Translations under genes and position numbers: made by a program
The notes under the pieces: model-generated
What the model saw: the letters and a program-made list of their open reading frames with translations, nothing else
What the model was told of the DNA's origin: nothing
The model's database searches: none
NCBI GenBank assembly: GCA_016806645.1
Contig: JACSYO010002116.1
Coordinates: 1,476,501-1,540,500, forward strand
Origin: Ophiodon elongatus
Lineage: Eukaryota > Chordata > Actinopteri > Perciformes > Hexagrammidae
DNA length: 64,000 nt
Reading direction: 5' to 3'
Part shown: positions 11,953-26,900 of the stretch, one piece after another
Numbering within the stretch: the first letter of the stretch is position 1
Layout: every line of letters starts with the position of its first letter

Positions 11953-14900
11953 GCGTGTGCGTGCGTGTGTGTGTGTGTATGTGTGAGTGAGACTCCATTT
12001 ATTAATAAATAATGACTCATAAGTTATTTAAACCTGTTTACTTATAAACACACCCCTTCCTCCTTGTGCACTGCACTATTTCTAACAGCAATAATATCCC
12101 ATATATATATACATATATATATATATCTTATAATAATAATCATTTATTACATTTTGGTGTGTTATTAGGTCAGAAGAAAATAGAGTCTTCTATGTCAAAG
12201 AGCTAGAGGGACTAAGCTTGTGTATGTCATCTGTATCTGAAATACATGGGTTATTCAAGAAGACAGACATTTACAAGCAAACATCCACTAATCCATATAT
12301 CCTTTTACTTATCCATTTAGAATTTTTATTTTCTGGATTGTTTGTCAGCAAAGTATGGAAAACCCCATCTAGGACAGGGAAGTTGGAGCTCGCTGTCTCC
12401 CATTCGTCAACCACAGGGATGATCTGCTCCCATGTTGTGTGCTACCTGTTTGCTCAGTCGCTCTGATTTTGTTGAAGTGAAGCTGAGGGGTTTTTCTGAT
12501 GCCATCTGAGGACTGAATGTTGAATGTCATCCCCACAGACATTAACTGATTTCTCTAAATCCCCAAAGCATGATACTGCATTCCCTGCTGTTATTATAAA
12601 TTTAGGAAATTATCCAACACAAGTTAAAAGGTAAATACATAAAATTAGATCAAGCTGAGCAGCATGTGCTAATTTAGTATCAAGAACAAAGATTACATTT
12701 ATTTCAGCACAAATAAAGCACAGGTGGAGGTAATGGTTTACATTTACTGCTGTAACAAAGTTGTTTTTTGTGTACTGTAAAAAACTGAAAAGAATCTGTT
12801 ACTTAAGAAGCCTACTGTACATCACAAGTATACCACATTTCAAGTCGCATCCGTTACAGAGTAAAAACTAAATTCACAGCGGAGAAGAAGCTGGGCAGAG
12901 CTCCGCGTCCAGAGAGGTGACACTCCGGAAATGATAGGTAACTGGGCGGGGCCAACTCAAGCACAATCAAATTAAGGATCACAGCTGGGGTGCAGTTAAT
13001 TAGCTTTGTTGTACTTTGGCATAGTTAAAGAAAAACGTTGCATCTATCTGAATTAATGACTGAGTTAATGCATCACCTGGCTAGCATGTTAAGTGTCATT
13101 GTCGAACCTTTTTATTTTATTGTCAGATGTTTGTCTCTTATCTGGTTATTGTTTGTGAGGCTACACTGAGAAAGGCAGTTGTACATTTATAATTGATAAT
13201 CAGTTGATCAAAATACGCATAGTGCTTCTGTTGGTTTTGGACAACGGGGTCTTGTTGCTGATGTTGTAGGTATAAGTTGATATTTAATGCAATCTATTTT
13301 ACTCTTTAATTCGACTGTAGTATCAAAAATGTAACCAGTACTACATTTTACTTTTTCACACAAGCACTTTTACTCAGTAAAATGTATTTTAAGTAACTGT
13401 ACATTTACTTGAGTAAAATATATTGGTACTCCTTCCACCTCTGATACAAAATATACAGTGTGATGGGCCCAGGAGAATAAGTCTGAACATGCTAAATCTG
13501 ACTAATGTCATTGTGGGTTCTCGGTGGGATAAATAAAAGATCCACCAACATTGTTTTTTGTTGTTGCTTGAGAGTCTATAAAGATCAATTCCTGGTAGCA
13601 TGGGAGCCCCTGACTTCCATTTAACATATTGCAGGGTTTTCTATAAGCTTTATAGCTGACTAAACCTTGGACTGGAATTAGTCAAGTTGTCAAGACAGGC
13701 CAGCCTCGAAGTCTGGGGGGAAAACACCCTTTGATTTCATCATATTACCAGCTCTGTGCCAAACACCCAGCAGTTTGGAGCCCTGCCAAGTGGAGTGTGG
13801 GAGTGTTCTTCCAGCTCAGGGTTATCTAAATACAACAGAAGGGATTGTGTTTTTATAGTTACATTTTGATTATTATTGTTTACACTATACATTATGCGCT
13901 GTTGTGAAATGTTTAGATGATGAAAAATCATTAAGTACTGCATTAAGTACTTTTTAGTTTCTGCTTCTTTTAACCTTAAACCATAAAAAAAAGAAACTAT
14001 TTTCTAGTTACTACTGATTTTATGATGGAAAAAAACATAAACATAAACATATGAAATACACTGAAATATTAAAGATTTAACCAGTGGTTCTCAACAATTA
14101 TAGCTTGTGACCCCTCTCACAAAACTGTTTGTCAGATGTCTATGAGATGTTAGCAGTTCCACCAAAGAATGTTTTCATCTCTTAACTTCTTAGATGGCTT
14201 CATTTAAATAATTGTTTTGTTTTCAAATAAAAAGCAAAGATTCAAGTGAAGTCCAAAATGTCAGAATGTAGATCAGTACGATGTTTTTTTCTTGCTTTCT
14301 ACCCCGTTAATCATTTCACAACGCCTCTGATGTATATTGTGATCCTTAGGGCTCACTTTTATGGAGTATTTTTAGATCGTTGTGTTGGTACTTTTACATA
14401 AGCAAAGGATTTGAATACTTGTTCCAACACTTTTAATCAGCAAAGGGGGGAGATAGAGGATTTATAAATATGCAACTGAATGATTAAGGAGACTGGTGAA
14501 AGAATACTGACACTATTTTATAAATCCATGCTTTTCTTTTTAAGGAAGTTATAATCTTTTACATGCCAGGGTGACAGTGTACAGAAGGATGGTCTGACTG
14601 AGTGACTCTCGAGTCTGATGAGGATGAGGTTTAAAGAATATTGGAGAAGAAGTCCAGGACCATTATACAGAACAGTATGTACCCTCGCCATGCTGACGTC
14701 CTGCCTCAAGAGATCATTTTCCCTTGTGTTCCACTGAGTGGATTAGGTGCTCTTTCATATGCAATTCCCCCTCTTAATAACACACAGGTGCACACTCCCC
14801 GACAGCTTTTTTGTTGATGGTGAGGTGAATTTGACTATTTTATTCATCTGGTGTTGTTTAGTCATTTTAAGTGTTTTGATTGTTGCAATTTGACAACTAA

Positions 14901-17900
14901 ATTCCCCTCACAGGGATCTAAATTATTATATGCTAAACTACTATTATTCATGTCTGTAAGTATGCATTAAGAGCATCATGACTAACTGTTTTTCACAACT
15001 CTGATGACATTTTAATAGTATTAGCGTCCCAGTGAAACTGAATTCAAAGCCTCTACAGCTTCTTTATTTTGACGTATTTCACAGTGAAACTGAATATTTG
15101 AGCTGTGTCCAGTTACAAGTGGGATTCAAATCAAATCCTTAGCATTTGTTTGGACCACTAAAAAGTGTGCATTGCTGAGAGTTTAGTGCAATATGAAGCC
15201 GCCAGGCGGCAACATCCGGTTCTGAAGAGTGAAGCTAATGCAGGAGTGCCTTAAACCTGCATTCTTTCTAGTGGCCAGCAGGAGGCGACTCCTCTGATTG
15301 CAAAAAGAGGTCAGATTGTATGCAAGTCTATTAGAAAATGACTCCACTTCTCACTTGATTTATTACCTCAGTAAACATTGTAAACACTAGTTTCTCAGTA
15401 GCTAGCTTCTAGTCCTCTTCAATACAGCATGATGTTCATTTAGTAATTTATGGTCCTGTTTGGAGTAAAATAGATGATAAAGCAGGGTATGCTTTAGGGC
15501 CTGGCTACCTTGTGATTGACAGGTTGCTACAACGGCGTTGCTCGGTCTGTCATTACAAAGGGAGAAAAGCCCATTTGTGGGAGCATATCAACAGGGTGGA
15601 CACAGAATGATACTTTTGAGTGTTGTGCTTTTATCACTGTACACTTTGTCTCTGACGCGTCAGGAGCGCAACCCTCCAAGCACCTTGGATAAAAGGATGA
15701 AAGCGGCACGGCTGGCGTTTTCCACATGTGAACGGCCCCTTAACAAGCCAAGTAAAGATTTTATTTTGGTTGTGATGTCACAACTATAAAATATGTCATT
15801 AGCCTTGCTGTCAACTGCCCCTCGTCATAACCGGTATTTAGTCTGTGTGCTCCCTTTTCTTTTTGCCAGTTTGTCATTGCTCTTTATATCTTACGGTCCA
15901 GCAATTGTTTGTAGTGTTTAGTTCTTCCCAGTGTTTAACCTTCTGGTTGTTTTGGGGATTTAGTTTCCATGCTTCTCAACCCTCACCCTTTTAATTTCAT
16001 CAATAAATCATCAAGCTCTTCCTGCTGCCTCCTCGTCAGCTTTGGGTGATGTAAACAGGAAGTATAATATTCAGCCAGTTAGCTGTCGGCTCCACTGAGT
16101 CCTGTTTTTTAGGCTTTATATTTACATTTTGGTGAATATTCACCCTTTAGAGTCATACTGAATTAGCTGCTAGCAGTTCCTGTTTTCTCTGTAACCACAG
16201 ATGTGTAGGGGACAATTAACTGGATTACTAAACTGCAGAAAGTTGAGTTATGACACCAGATCTTAAGTAAGTCTTTTTTTTTCTTTTTTGTATATTTAAA
16301 TTGGATTTATGGACTTTATCAGTGATGCTTTAGGGATGCTCATATCACTAGAAAGAGTAAGTCACACTGGTTTCAATTCAATGTGTTAAAAACCAAATAC
16401 TTTTTTTTAGAAGAGCAGACCTTTTGTCAATTTTGAGTTCCCTGATGTACAACTAAAATATTGTATGTCTGCTGTGTCCGCTTAAGGTTGTAGTTCATGT
16501 CAACCTGTGGCTCCTCATTCACATTTAGCTTCTCAATGTTTCTGATCCCTTTATGAGCTGTCTAATATGCCCAATAATGCACCTTAATGAAACAAGTCTA
16601 GGCCACCCTTAACGTGGCAAGCACTTAATTCCAATAGTTCCCATGCCAAATAAACCAATTGGCTTTAGAGATACAATGAAACATAATGATTTGTAATGGC
16701 CTGAATTGTAAAGAGTGCACGTACATGTGTACAAACCTTCTGCTAAAATGTCCCGAAAGATATCTAAAAATGAGGCAGGAATTTGCATCAGCTAATCAAA
16801 CAGAATTGGAGATTACAGAGATTGCAAAATAACAGGATAATGAGTTCATCTGGAGTGTGTCAGTATATTATTTGCCGCATTTATTTAGAAAAAAACCTTT
16901 TAATCCCAAGTTTACTTTGATATATAACCTAATCTGCCTTTATATAATAAACATGCTGCTATTGTGCTGTGAGTCAAATTAATTGCGTTTCACTTTGCTG
17001 TTTCTGTCAGCCCCGCCAGGAGTTTTTCTGTGCTGAAGTCACTTAGTTTTGCACAACACTCTGTTTACCACCGCAGGGCAATTGACAGCCTTTTTTGTGT
17101 CCGTTTGCAAAATAAAATGCACCGATTTATATAAAAAGGGGAAAAAACGTGTTAAAGGACGGAGAACATCTGCTTGTTCACACCTGACCATTATGATCTG
17201 GGATGGTATTTGGAAGAGCATTTTCCCTATGGCAGGTGACACAAAATGTAACACAATAAATGTAAATTTGCTTGAGGGAATGACAGTGAACAGTGCAACA
17301 AAAATATGTCCAGTCCCAGCACATGAAGCAGAGGTGATTTGACAGGCTTTCTTGTTTTTTCATGATTTACTTCTTTTGTTTTTGTTTTGGCATATCAGAG
17401 GTGCAGCACTAAAGATACGTTATTAATCACAGTGCTGTCTGAGGCATGGGGAAAAACATAATCTCTCGGGCAAATTGAAATGACTGAAACTGTGTTTTTA
17501 CTCGAACAAGTTTTTCAACGTAAATGAAAAGACAAAAAGAAAACTAAAGCAACAATCTGTTCGCTCTGGATGGTTCAACTGCTATCAAACAAAGCACAGA
17601 TGTTTTTATCATGACCAACTGCTTCCTTGTGCCCTTAAAAACCCCACATATACACATAAATAAGAGCGTGCCTTTCTGACCTTTCTGATACAAACGCACA
17701 ATTGACAAATGTCGGAAAAGACAAGCAGAGCCTTGCATACAAATGAAACAACAAGGAGAGTTGATGAGTCAGCTGAGTATCAAAACTAGGAGCTGGCTGA
17801 ATTATGAATACTGAGGCACACACACTAGAGCAGACAAACACTGATATGTACACCCACACACAAACACTCCAATATCCAAATAAACACACCTACAGTACAT

Positions 17901-20900
17901 ACACAAACATTTAAAATATTTATAAAAGTGTTTTCCACAGTGTTAGCTATATTTCTTTTTCACTATATTTAATGCAAGCAAGCATTTTTCACAAACTGCC
18001 CATTTTTGAGTCATTCTATGTGCAATAAGAGGCTCAAGCAATGATCTGACAACTTCCTGTCGAGCTCCAATTCATCACACTGGAATAAAATAAGAATAAT
18101 AAGAAAGAATAATGCAGAACTGTAAACTATATATATGTATACACAAAACTGTATACATTGATTCCACAAAGGCATGTAGTTGCCCTGAGAACCACCATGA
18201 CGTTTTTATTTATACGGCATAAACACCTGTAACCATGCCATTTCCACAATTTAGTCTTCAGATCAAAATTAATAGATAATTATATATAAAAAGATAATTA
18301 TGTTATGATTAATAAGAGAATCTCACACCAATCTAGACCAGGGTTCAAAGTCGGACCCACTCCTCTATAGAGGATGTTTGGGGGATGTATACAGGAAGTA
18401 TAATATTGCCATAGAGTGAATTGGCTGTGGGCTACAACTTAGAGCTCTGTTTTTAAGCCTATATCTGTTTACATTTTGGCAAACTGGCCAAAATGTAATG
18501 GCAAACATTAAAAGTATGCCAAATTAGCAGTTCCTTTTTTGAATGTACATTACATTTAGCTGACGCTCTTATCCAAAGCGACTTACAATGAGTGCATTCA
18601 TCATACACGGATGACAGGGGCTACCATGCAAGATGCCACCTGCCCATCAGGATTCTAACTAACATGCACACACCGTGTTGTGACAACTAAAACTAGATTA
18701 ATTTGACACTGAGGGAAATTAAAAAACCTGTTAATTCTCTGGCAAGTTCTGGAGTATAGTAGTCTATGAAGAGTGTCTTTTCTATGATTTATGCATGTTA
18801 ATTCTATCAAAATATAATCATCAAAAAGTGTAACACTAAATCTATAAATCTTTAAATCATGTCTGTGTGTACTCACGTGTGTGAGTTATGACAACTAGAA
18901 AGAAAGATTTTAATGCAAATTGTGGTAGTTGTGGGCTAAGGGTTTTAAAGTAATTGCCTTCATGGGATTGTGTGTCACGTCCATTAATGCAACTCAGCAG
19001 CCAACCCACAATACCTAACATGTTTTTTAAACAGCGGTATGCACCTGTCCCTTTCGCCTCATGCAGTATAGTTGCCTATGCACCCTCCCTGCAGCTCAGC
19101 ATCTGCCCTTTTACCTTGATCTTCAATGTCCAGATTCTTGATCATCCACTGTACAATTTCAGAACCTGAAATGAGAGAAAGCACATGGATATGAATCACT
19201 GATATCTAATATATTCTGTATGCTGAAACACTTTTTTTGCATATAGATGCAAATTAAAGGGAAAACAATGACTCTCTTAACCCTATCAACCTCCCCTCAT
19301 CATCACAGTGCATACCAATTCCTCTCGCCTTGCACCATGTGGGTGGGTAATAGGCCATCCATTACCAAATTTTCTTTTCTGACACCCTCTCCAAGCCAGC
19401 TCTCTTTGGATGTAGTCCATTAATATAAATGACCAGAGAGTTACAATGGCACAATGAAGCAGCCATTGTGTGCACTAACAACACAGTCTGTCTGACTTTG
19501 TCACAGTACAGACAAGTATTTCCAACTGTCACAAGCTAAAATTAAGATGTTAACTGAGTGGAATAAGGTCTGAAAAGAGGAGAGAAGAAATCCCTACATG
19601 TAAAATATATCTGCTGTGAATGCAAGATACTATATGTGTATTTATTTAATTTTTTTTTTCAAACAGATGATTTTGAGTAAAAGTCTAGAGATTACTTGTA
19701 TGCCACTGCCATTTTTCATGTTTGAACATTAAACAATTTACATGGTGGATGTCATTTTGCAATTCATCTTCTCCATTTGAGAATGTAACTGAATCTTTTT
19801 CACATCTCAGAAAAACATAACAGCATCCTCTGCCCCTGGGCATTTTCACACCAAATCACAACATGTAACTTTGGCACTTTGGCAAAATATATATTTTCCA
19901 AGCTATTATTACTGTCTGTCATGCTGACAAGTGAAGGTTTGTTGAGGAGACGAGAGCCACAGAAGGCAGGAAACAAGGTGTGAAAATGGAGACATGAGGG
20001 AATTCATGCCGTGAGACAGACAGCCCCATGGCTGTCTCTCTGTCCATCAAGTGTTTTTGTCTTCACGGCACCCCCTTGCTTTTCCGCGCCCCCATAACCA
20101 GATGAGATTTTCCATGGATTAACATCATTAATACAACCCCATTTTCACACTATCAAAGTTGACCCACTTTCTAAGAGAGAGCTTAAATGAGATGTGTAAG
20201 GTAATCCTCGAACAAGGCTGTTCTCTGAATTGATTAATATCGTGCCCATAGATTGGGCTGTGCGGGTGGGTTTGTAGGTGTGTGTGGGTGCGGGTGCGGG
20301 TGCGGGTGCGGGTGCGAGTGCGGGTGCGAGTGCGAGTGCGAGTGCGGGTGTTGGTGCAAGCATGTGTGTGCATCAGAATGTGCCAATAATATAAAGAGAT
20401 ACATTATACCAAGAATGGCTAATATTGGATATTTGCTGCAGCAAAAAGTAACAGCATACAGCCAAGGGCATCATGCACAGCTCAACTTCAACATATTAAG
20501 TATAAATGATATACAGTATGAATGAAAGTAACAATAATATTTAGAGGTTGTAAAAATCTTAGTAGTAGAACCATATGAGTTGAAGAAATATTATGTAAAA
20601 ACAGCTTAAATTTAGCCACATTTGCCACAGTTATTATGAAAAACAAAGTACCTGTTACTCAAACAGGTGATTAAATTGGCAAGTGGAAAATGTGTTTTTT
20701 ATCCAGAATTGAGGCTGCAAAAAGTAGTGCAGAGGAAAAACACAATGCAGAAACCTTGGTTCCATCCGTGGCTGTTGTGCTTTCCAGCTTGTCCGGGTGC
20801 TCCAGTGAACATGGATTAAGTGGCAGTGTTCACAGACTTTGTCTTTGTTGCAGCCCTAGAAACTGCCAGGGGACTAGCGCTTTGGGGAGGTAGCAGGAAG

Positions 20901-23900
20901 TCTGAGCATTACACTCTCTCGCTCCACAGCGATGCATTCCTTACAGACACTGCATGCATTTTTATTAAAAATATATTAAAACTAATGATTATGATGTGTT
21001 TTTAGACATAAAGATGAAGTGTAACTATAGTACTGTATTTAGATCTAGGTGCAAAACAAATAAGCCATGTTCCCAGAGATGAAGCCAGTGTACTTGATTG
21101 TATAATATCTGGCAAAAAGATGGAGCAACGATGGATCTGAGCGGCTGTTGCTTGGCCAGATGTAAAATAATTAATTAATGTAGCCTCTCACTGTTTGAAA
21201 TAGAGACAAACACTGTGTAGAAGACTTGGCATGAAAAGGGAAATCAACGACAGAAAAATAACTGTGCATCAGCTGCCCTTTATGTGCCCAAAAGCATTCG
21301 TCATTGTTTCACTGACGTCACTGAAGCTAAAGTTAGCTATTTCAATTTATATGTGTCTATATGTTGGTGCTCACTGCCAACCATTCAACCTCATCGTAGC
21401 CTCCCATGTCAAAAAAGGCCTGGACTGTCACTGGTTGTCAGAAGCCAAGCGTGGCTCTCGGTTAGCAGTGAGGGGGACCAGTGAGGGATCTGACATTTGT
21501 TGGTGCCCTGAGATGTTATTATGCAAAGAGGAGGTTTTTTGCACAATGTTCAGGAACACGCACTTATAGGAAAATCGTACATTATTGGATTATTTATAAA
21601 TCCTTAATATTTAATAAGATTTCGATGCCGTTGCATTGTCAAGCTCTAACTTTTATAAGCCGATATAAGCTTTTAATTTGATTGCGTAATACTGTTGGTT
21701 TAATACTATAACTTTATATTTCTGTATATAGTACATGACAGCGATGATGGCCTCACTCCTCTTAGCTTTTGAATGTAGTGTTTAACTTGAATAATCTCTT
21801 ATGGGTTATCACTACAGCATGGATTCTTATGTGTTAGGTTGCACAGCTCGAAAATCCAATATGATCCCCTTGACATTCTGGCACTGCTGGAGTGAAATGT
21901 AAAATGGACAACTCTCTAAATACTTTCAGTGTTTTGTTTGGCCAGAAATGAGTACTAGTCGGGCACTTAGTGGGTGGGAGCAAAGTGGAGGAGAGGAAGA
22001 GGAGAGGAGACAGTAGAAGAGCGCAACAGAACAGCAGAGATGAAAACCTTACCTGAAAAAACACTGGGGATCTTGGTTAGAAAACTTTTCACTGTTCGGA
22101 TGGGGATGCCATTTTTCTCATCCTGCATGCGTGCTATTACTTCCTCCATCTGGACAACACAGAGACAGCAGGGGAGAAGAGGAGGAAGGAGTGAGAGAGG
22201 TTTCATCAACTTGCATTAGTGAGTGAAGGTTGTGTGTGTGAATAAGACCGAAAGCAATAAACGGATACAAACAGGTTCTCTCGTGTGCTTCAACCATGTT
22301 TCCAGAGAGGGAGAAGAGGACGTTGGTGACTAACAATCACTGTCGTCAGATTTCTGCCTCTCCTTCGACGAATCTCCCTGATTTGTGTTATTTGTCACAT
22401 AAAACCTCCAGTAAGCTGCTCTTATTTAATTCTGCTACAGCTATTGAATTTCAAAAGTCTAGCAATGAAGTTTCTTGTTATGATCCATCACAGTACATTT
22501 GTGTCCCGAAACAGCCACACACCCAAACTTTACAGAGCAGAGAAGAAAAATGCATAAAGCCACTCAAAAGACATTTCAGACACGAATGTTTTGTGTTCCG
22601 CATTTACTGAGTTTCCGATTTGAACCAAAAGCTGCACCGAGGAACCACATGCACTGCCAAATAGACACACAGGAAAACACACACACATTTGCACACGCCA
22701 CTGAGACAGAAATGCACTGGGAGTTGTCTCAAGGGCCTGGCATGGCAACACAAGGCAGCCTCTTTTCCAAGAAAACACAGAAGGGAGCAGAGAGTAGGGC
22801 ATGGCCCTGATGCGTCAATTGGATCGGAGGACAAGAGATCTCCCCAAACTAGCCCCATGGTGTAAAAATATACACATGGAAAATATGTACACAGAGTTCA
22901 ACGGCCAGGCAACACACTAATGTGTGCTACGCAAACAGGTACGCATTAACAAACATACAAAATGTGTCGCTTCATATCCCTCCACCTGTAGAGGATTTTC
23001 TGTAGAAAATTCTGAGAAATATGAATTGTCAGTTTCTGCCACGGTTTGTCTATTCACAGACAAATACCACAACCAGCTGATGATAGATTTATTACTGAAA
23101 GATTATTCAGAAAAAAGGCAGTCGAGGGCATGAATTGTGATTTTTTTTATTTATTTTTTGTTATTTAATCAATCAAATGTTTCTTTCAATAACACATTTT
23201 ACACAACCTCACAGTGAAGAAAAACAACAATAGGTGAAAATATGTCCAGTAGAGAGAGTATTATTCCAATGATCTAAAAAGAGCACAGTTTACTTTTTCC
23301 AAGTCGTAAAAAATAGTTTTTCAACTAGACAACCCTTGTCTATAAAAAGAGAATCATACAATTATGCCCAAATTACAGTTGGCATACTTGACAAGATTTA
23401 TTCAGAACATGGCGATGAAAATAAAGCATCCTAAGCTTGATTTATGTTTGCTGTAGTTTCATTATAACACACTTGACTCCTTTATTTACAGGACTTGTAC
23501 AAAGGTGTTAAAGTAGCCCATGAATAAGAGATATGAGTTTGCAGTTTATTACAATTCCTCGGCATTGAGGAGGTAAGTGTATTACGTTTTGTTGGTACAA
23601 TCAAATATTACAATGAGTTGTTGTTTATTTAACATTAGTATTAGTACTTTGTGCAATTCACCTATTGGATTATAAGTAGTACTCTATAGTATCTATCTAG
23701 TATCTATAGATGTGTTTTGTGATATTGTGTGTTGTGTATTGATGTTTGAAATGGTCTTTTTGGTTTGAAACGACTCCTTTTTTATCTGATTACATCTAAC
23801 ATATAATCAATTGTAACTTAGTGTGTGATGTCTGTATGTTGTGACTGTGCACAGCACTGAAGTGTTATGTTTTTCTCACAGGTCCAACTTCATGGATCAT

Positions 23901-26900
23901 CCCCCTTAATTTATTCTCCTTTCCATCTTCCTATGACATTCACACAACTGGTTCGACTTGGTACAAATTAAGGTTTTGTGTGGGGGAAATGATTTTCTGT
24001 GGCCATATTGTCGAGAAAGGAAGACTTCTGATGAAAAAGCTTGCTGTGATATGTAAATCTGTGTCTACTTGGGTTTGGCAGTTCATGAGCTAGTACTGAA
24101 TTGTGTTATAATGAAAGCTTGTAGCTAGTCAAATACCCTGGAGCTAAAAATCATCCCAGTTTGGGATTGGAGCTTAATTGATAATGATGGAGCACAGGCA
24201 AATACTGCGACTAAAGAGCTGGTGGACGACGATTGGAGGACCAGCAAGACTGAGAGAGGGAGAAATGAAAAGAGAAAAAAAAAGAGTAAACATTTTCAGA
24301 TTATTTCAACCTGTTCCTTTAATCTTTTTCTCCCACATCCTGCATGAGGCAGGTCAGTAGATCTGCCTCTACAAAATATTTCCTTAGAGGTTCAGCACTG
24401 TGAATCAGGTGGGCGCTTATGGTGCTATAAAATTAGAGTTCTGAAAACAAGTTAAATTTCTTACGCAATTACAAGACCTTAGTGGAAAATCAATCCTAAC
24501 TGCTTCTGGCTATATCCTCCTCGGATTTCTGCTCCCATTTTGTTGTTATTTGGTGGATTTTTCTTATTATTATTCCCACACATATCTGATGCCTGTATTG
24601 TTCCCTACTGATACCAATATCACGCCAATGTTATACCAATGTCTTCACCAGTGGGAGTCTTAATGGACCACTATGCACTGTGCCAAAGATATTTTTTAAT
24701 AAGGGGCACTGCATAGACGTTCACTACTTTGTTAAAAGTTGTTCTGGGAAATGTAAGAAGTCACTGACTGAATTAATGCGAGACAAGGCAGGTTGAAGGA
24801 AAAAAGATGAATATTTCAAAGAGGCTTTTAATATTTGATCATAACACAATGGAAGCTGTTGAAGTTCAGAAAATGTTGACATCAGTTTAAGTATCAGAGG
24901 ATGAGGTTTTTCTTTGGTGTTTCTCAACCAATACCAGTTAAAGTTAGAGGATACGGTGTGATTCTAAAAATACATATGTGATTTCAATTCTCGTAAGAAA
25001 CTCAACCGGGCCAAAATCAAACCATAAATACTATAAATACATAATTATATAATTCAGGCGTTCAAAGCTGTGACACCTAAAACTGACGCACAGAAAAACA
25101 AAAATAAATAGTATTCAAGTGGCCTCCTTTTCATGTGTCGCATGCATCAATGCTTTTGTTGTTTTTGAATATATCTCTCTAAATTAATTCTCATTGTGTT
25201 CAGCTCATCCCCCGTTGAATAAGTGTGCCTTATACAGTAAATGCCAACCTTCCCTCTGTATCTATGCCTCAATGTCTTTCTCTGAGAGTTAGCTGGCACT
25301 GTGAGACACAGAGCACACAAGGACAACAGCACCAGTGATCAATACTTCACACACCCTCTCCCATCTCTGCAAACCCTCACCGCCTACACATGGTAAAATG
25401 CCACCAGCGTGTATATTCAGGATCTAAAGCTCTTGAAGTCGGGATGCTCTCTGGCTTCATGTTGTGAGGAAGAGAGGCAAGTCATTTCCCTCTAGAGAGA
25501 GTGAGAGAGAGGAAGAGTCTCTCTCTCTCTCTGTCTCTCTCTCTCTCTGTCTCTGTCTTCGTCCCCCCACCCATCCACCCACCCAAAGCTGTCTGACTGC
25601 GTCTCTGCAGCCTCTTAACAGATAAGAGTGAGTGTTTTGGCTGCACAGTGTGAATCATTGAATAATGATGGCACAGGACTCAGTACATATGAAGTGACTA
25701 ACAAAAGCTCCAGATATAAGCACATACTGAGCTTCAGCACACGGCTCTGAGCACTTCAAAGACTATCACTGTGGACACTCAGGGTGCAATCAGAATGTTC
25801 TGAAGCACCATTTGGAGCAAAAAAACATTTCAAACCGGGTTCGTAAATCAATGCTGGCATGTTAGATTTCTTTTTAGCTGCTGTTAAGTGCACCATAAGT
25901 CCCTTATTTGATGGAGTTTCTAAGAAAAGCAAGCCGATAAAAGGATCAGTTATTAGAAAGCTTCTATCTTCAGCACATCAGAAAGGTGGGAGGTTGTTGG
26001 GAGGATATGTCAGCAATTTTATTGTGTGTTCACAGATAGCTCATTTGAAAGTGACCTTTATCAGTTACCCGGGCGAGCAAGAAAGGAGGTTAGAAAAGAG
26101 GTTGTTTTTCTGCCTTTGGTAATGATGGTGTTGGGCTGAAATGTGGTTACGTCCATCTGGATCAGTGTTGTAAAGCGTGGACCAAGTAAATAGAATTTGT
26201 AAGAAAGGCAAAAAAGGAACATGGTTTCGGCCTACAGATTTCTGAGAACTTGGCTCTGAGAGCTTTTACTTACTACGGGTTCAATGACTGCTTTGTGTAT
26301 ATGGGTTGAGTGGCAAGTGGCACCTTTGTGTGTGCTAACTATAGCAGGGGATTACACAGCTTGAAGCAGGTTGTTCTCATTGACTGTTTGTAGTTACCTT
26401 CCGCAGGTTGGGTGCTACGCTTGATGATGCCGTATGTTGGGTAGTTGTTATAAGCTGTAACAGCCGTATGAGCACAGTGCAGTAGGGCACGCTCACATGC
26501 ACGAACATGAACAAGAAGCAAGCGCGGCCGGCCCACAAAGCAGGGAGAAGTTCAGATAACAACACATACAGATGGAGAGCGACTTCCTTCTCTGCTCCGG
26601 CAGACATTTTCACTTCATCTTTACATAGATAATAGTTGTTTGCAGCTATATTAATGCTCTGAATATCCAATTTAGCAACTTTAACTTCCGTGTACATACT
26701 TAACCAACGTAAGTTATCTACGTAAGTTGTGTAACAAACACAGTTCTTTTAACATTAACCCCAATCTTTTCCTAAACCCAACCAAGTAGTTTTGTTGGCT
26801 AAACAACGAGCTCTGCAGGGGCTTGTGCAGGTGGACTGATCACTTGTGTCACTGTACATTCATAGGACAACTAGAATAACTTTTTGTAAGCCATTGTAAG

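Larger units (their letters stand above)
10295..19114 (-). other. rgs7: rgs7 intron 4 (8.8 kb)
   Basis: No gene is recognised. Contents in order: a MITE half-copy (10,622-10,695), a probable LINE tail (10,966-11,335), a TG microsatellite (11,888-11,986), an AT run (12,101-12,127), hAT-like remnants (12,716-13,442 and 14,092-14,440), a dispersed repeat (15,190-15,545) and a repeat fragment (18,548-18,660). The stretches 16,250-18,300 and 13,450-14,090 show nothing I can name. Confidence 0.65.

Noticed and set aside
11690..12020. Histidine/threonine-repeat ORFs
   Set aside because: They are translations of the TG microsatellite with no codon structure or homologue.
20286..20351. CRISPR-like array
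   Set aside because: Units are contiguous hexamers with no spacers, in a vertebrate intron.
20128..20373. Arg-Thr, Ala-Pro and Cys-Gly repeat ORFs
   Set aside because: They are the reading frames of the GGGTGC hexamer array, inside an rgs7 intron.
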